Shown here: positions 61,109 to 64,000 of the stretch, one piece after another
How positions within the stretch are numbered: position 1 is the stretch's first letter
How the letters are laid out: every line of letters starts with the position of its first letter
Assembly: GCA_008360975.2 (NCBI GenBank)
Contig: CM039184.1
Span: 55,704,797-55,768,796, forward strand
From: Lichenostomus cassidix
Lineage: Eukaryota; Chordata; Aves; Passeriformes; Meliphagidae
Reading direction: 5' to 3'
Length of the DNA stretch: 64,000 bases
Made by a program: the position numbers and the translations under genes
The notes under the pieces: generated by a model
Told to the model about the DNA's origin: nothing
The model's database searches: none
The model's input: only the letters and a program-made list of their open reading frames with translations

Positions 61109-64000
61109 TAGTTGAGTTCCAAGTAACTACAAAAAAAATCTTGCTTGTCAGCCAGATTCACAATATTCATAACATTGGTATTTTTCCAGTAGCCTAGAGC
61201 TTCCTAGCCAGATTTTTCCAGAATAATCCAGAGTTGACTATGGTGAAAACATCAAGAAAGCAAAGTCCATTAATATGTTTGTTGCTAAATATATATATAT
61301 TAAAGTTACAAGCAGTGATGCATATTTATCAAAACTATCCACTATTTATTTCTATCCTGTATTTATAATGAAGCAGAAGGAGATGTTACATCCCATATGA
61401 TGTTAGGGATGCAATAAAAATTTACCATCTGTTGACAAAGAAAGATGTGAAGGAGCATTTGCTAAAATTAATTATCGCAGTAAAAGCTGAACATCTTATA
61501 TCCAAGATCCCTACAGTAACTAGCTGAGAAGATCATTGGAATAGTCCTGTGCTGTTCTAAGGACTAGGATACTCTTCTAATGTCAGACATGGGCAAGCTA
61601 AAGGGTGAATCGGGGACTGCAGGCTGGCAATCACCCCTGTGGCACAGAAAGGCTCCCATGCCCAGCTGTGCAACAGCTCCCATTTTCAGGGATGTGTGAG
61701 CAGGGGGTTGCAGTAAGGACTGCACCCCCCAAGCATCGTGCATGGACTTGTGATGAGAACAATCAGGAGGGAGAGTGATCTAAATGAGGGGCTGGGGTCA
61801 CTTTAGCCCCTGGTAAATCCTCACCAGACAATTCTGAAAAGAACTGGAGAAGAGTAATTCTGGTCTGGCATTCATGTAGTATTTAATTTATCAAAACTCA
61901 TGGATTCAGTCAGTCCCTTAATTACATTAGGAAAAAATCCCTTTTCTCAGCAGCACAGAGCTGAGAGACGCATTCAGAGAGAGAGCTTTTTTTAAGACAT
62001 GATATTGGTCAACAGAGAAGCTGGCCTAGAGAGGTCAACAGGACAGGTCAATCAGCTTTCTTTGCCGCTGTACAGCCCCAAGTATAAATGAAGTATTCAG
62101 CTCACAGGGTTATATCTCTATCACTAGCTTTGGAAAGTGTAAACTTCTGCTGCTGTTTGGAACAGATCAGCCAGGACAACCAACATGCCACTGTTTAGTC
62201 TCCCGACATTTGGAATGGTTTTCACTAACTGATGTATTTGGATTATAGGGGAGATAAGTATGTGACATAACAGCGTTTGACATAAAGAAAGTCACACTAG
62301 TTGATTAAATGGAATTCTTTGGCAAGCAGATCTGCTGAAAACTCTGACTTGCATATTCCCTACTTAAAGGAACAGACATGGACTTGACCCAGCTGTGATG
62401 GATTCCTGGGATCAGAGGAAGAATGAGTGTTCCTACAATGAATTTCACAGACCACTAGATCACTAACAGCAGATATTCAAAAGAAAATCTAATTCAACAG
62501 ACAAGCTTTTTTCTGCATAGTAGGCATATTAAGAAGAATTCATCTGCCTAAATATAGGTAAAAAATTTAGATGCTGTAGGAATTGGAGTTATCCACACTT
62601 GACTGGCTGGTAGACTCAGCACGTTCTGTAGCTGTAGCCAGAAGCAATAGAGAATTTAAAATGAAAAATGTGTCTGGACACATGAATATCAATAGTTATC
62701 AAAAGTTCTTTTAGCAGTCATAAACTGTTTGAGCTTTTAAATCTTCCTGGGTTTTGTCAGGAAAGAGACAAGATTTTCTATATGCTAGAAATAGAAAAGG
62801 TGTAAACATCCTCAACATCAGTTTCATTTCCCTTAGGTTGGAGTTTCATATTGAAAATCAAATGGCTAAATTTAGAAGATGAAATCCATGCATTGAAAAA
62901 CTGCAGTGGACTGCCTAAATTAATTCAATTAGCTGGGGAATAGGCCTAGTCTAAAATATTTAGATAAATCAATCAGACATCAAAGGACATGGAATTAAAC
63001 TGGACTGATACAGCCAAAACAAGAAATCAAACTTTTTTGTGGGGTTCTTGGCATGGATTTATTTCTGCTCATAGAGCTAAAATTGCTGTGAAAATATGGT
63101 GATGCCATACTAATGGGCTGGATTAGATCAAAAGAAAGAAATGCCTTTCTTTTCAAGGGTATAATGTGTCCCTACAAGTAATCATTCTCCACTGCTCCTG
63201 AAAGTTTAGAGTACTTAGTCACAAGGCAAAAAAAGGAAGCCTTCAGCAGTAAGTTACAATCCCTCTGTTTTTCTGATTAGCTACTCTAACAAATTGCCTT
63301 GAGAAATACAGCTACCACATAGAGCAAAAGCACTGTGGGATAAACATGGAGTGCAACAGAACCAGAAAGTTTACTTAACATTGGTCATAACTGGTAACAA
63401 AGCTGAGGCCTTGCAGATCCTGTCATGCTGCTGCAGGAGACATAGAGTATAACAGGAATAAAGGAGGAAAACATAAGGAAGCCCATTAGTATCTGTATCT
63501 TATTTCTTCCCTTCCACTTACAGGGAAGAGGACAGATAAGTCAAGCCTGACAAGTCATCAAGTAGACCATTAGCCACTTTTTCCACAGCTTTGTCTGCAG
63601 GTTTGTGAGCAGGTAGGGAAAAAGCATTTTATTTCCCCTTGTATTTCCATTCCTCATATCTCTCCCTCTCAGATTTGCTGCACAGCAAAGGAGGTTACCT
63701 CTCTGGAGCTCTCAAAAAAGACTTTCTTCGTTCTTTGGTACATTTGGATTCTGGAGGAGAGAATTGTCCTTCCTTTTTATTTTCTTTCTCCACTTTCTGC
63801 ACTCTGCCCTTAATATTGCTTCCAACAAGACTCATGGGCTTTGTGGGGTTTCTGTAGTTCTTCCAGCCTAAAGACCAAGCACTATCTTTGTAATCTGTGC
63901 CTCGTAGTTGCAAAAATAAGAGTTTTAACCTGCCAGTGCAAACAGGGGGTGATCCTATTGATTCAAATGGTCCATAAAAGCATATCATATGTAATACAAA
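61109..64000. other. Non-coding DNA with a GC-richer patch
   Basis: A patch at about 61600-61830 is GC-rich for this window, with runs such as GCACCCCCCAAGC near 61725, but I cannot assign it to a repeat family or gene. Open frames at 63639-63857 and 63695-63988 overlap on opposite strands and lack motifs. The window ends without a recognised boundary. Confidence 0.45.

Noticed and set aside
1..64000. CRISPR arrays, tRNA or rRNA genes, bacterial operons
   Set aside because: No regularly spaced repeats, no tRNA A/B box pair and no rRNA-like conserved words were seen; composition and repeats are those of a vertebrate.

Overview
This is vertebrate nuclear DNA, most likely from a bird and probably a songbird. 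It is AT-rich and poor in CpG, and it has no operon-like or tightly packed coding structure. No reading frame is longer than about 145 codons, and none of the longer ones resembles a protein family I recognise. The identification as avian rests on repeats recognised from memory. These are CR1 LINE fragments, one ending in the typical TCATAGAA-type terminus, a strongly diverged solo LTR of a common avian ERVL-like family, and two further LTRs, one of which matches a passerine LTR. I had no repeat library and did not measure divergence.

Layout. Positions 1-2013 are featureless. A CR1 reverse-transcriptase fragment lies at 2014-2625 (minus). A near-perfect RFX-type X-box palindrome sits at 7792-7805, followed by a purine-rich simple repeat at about 8041-8215. 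A 34-base poly(A) run at 10257-10290 follows an AATAAA, which could mark a retrocopied mRNA end. A weak ancient LINE (L2-like) relic lies at about 14570-14925. A good CTCF-type motif on the plus strand at 22900-22913 faces a weaker one on the minus strand at 32169-32182. A CR1 3' end is at 24843-25273 (minus). A second X-box-like palindrome is at 28732-28745. An ERVL-like LTR (29576-30133, minus) and an old CR1 relic (30214-30545, minus) follow. Two more LTRs lie at 35772-36535 and 40661-41149, both plus. A doubtful CR1-like stretch is at about 47170-47700, an AT palindrome cluster at 52694-52738 and a 14-bp tandem repeat at 61067-61108.

The only possible host coding sequence I can point to is tentative. 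A short open segment at 41531-41678 begins right after a good splice acceptor, is richer in GC than its surroundings, and ends in a stop; it could be a terminal exon of an unidentified gene. A weaker cysteine-rich candidate is at 35255-35446. The window therefore reads as an intron or gene-poor intergenic region with scattered possible regulatory sites and retroelement fossils. I found no operon, CRISPR array, RNA gene or new biological system.
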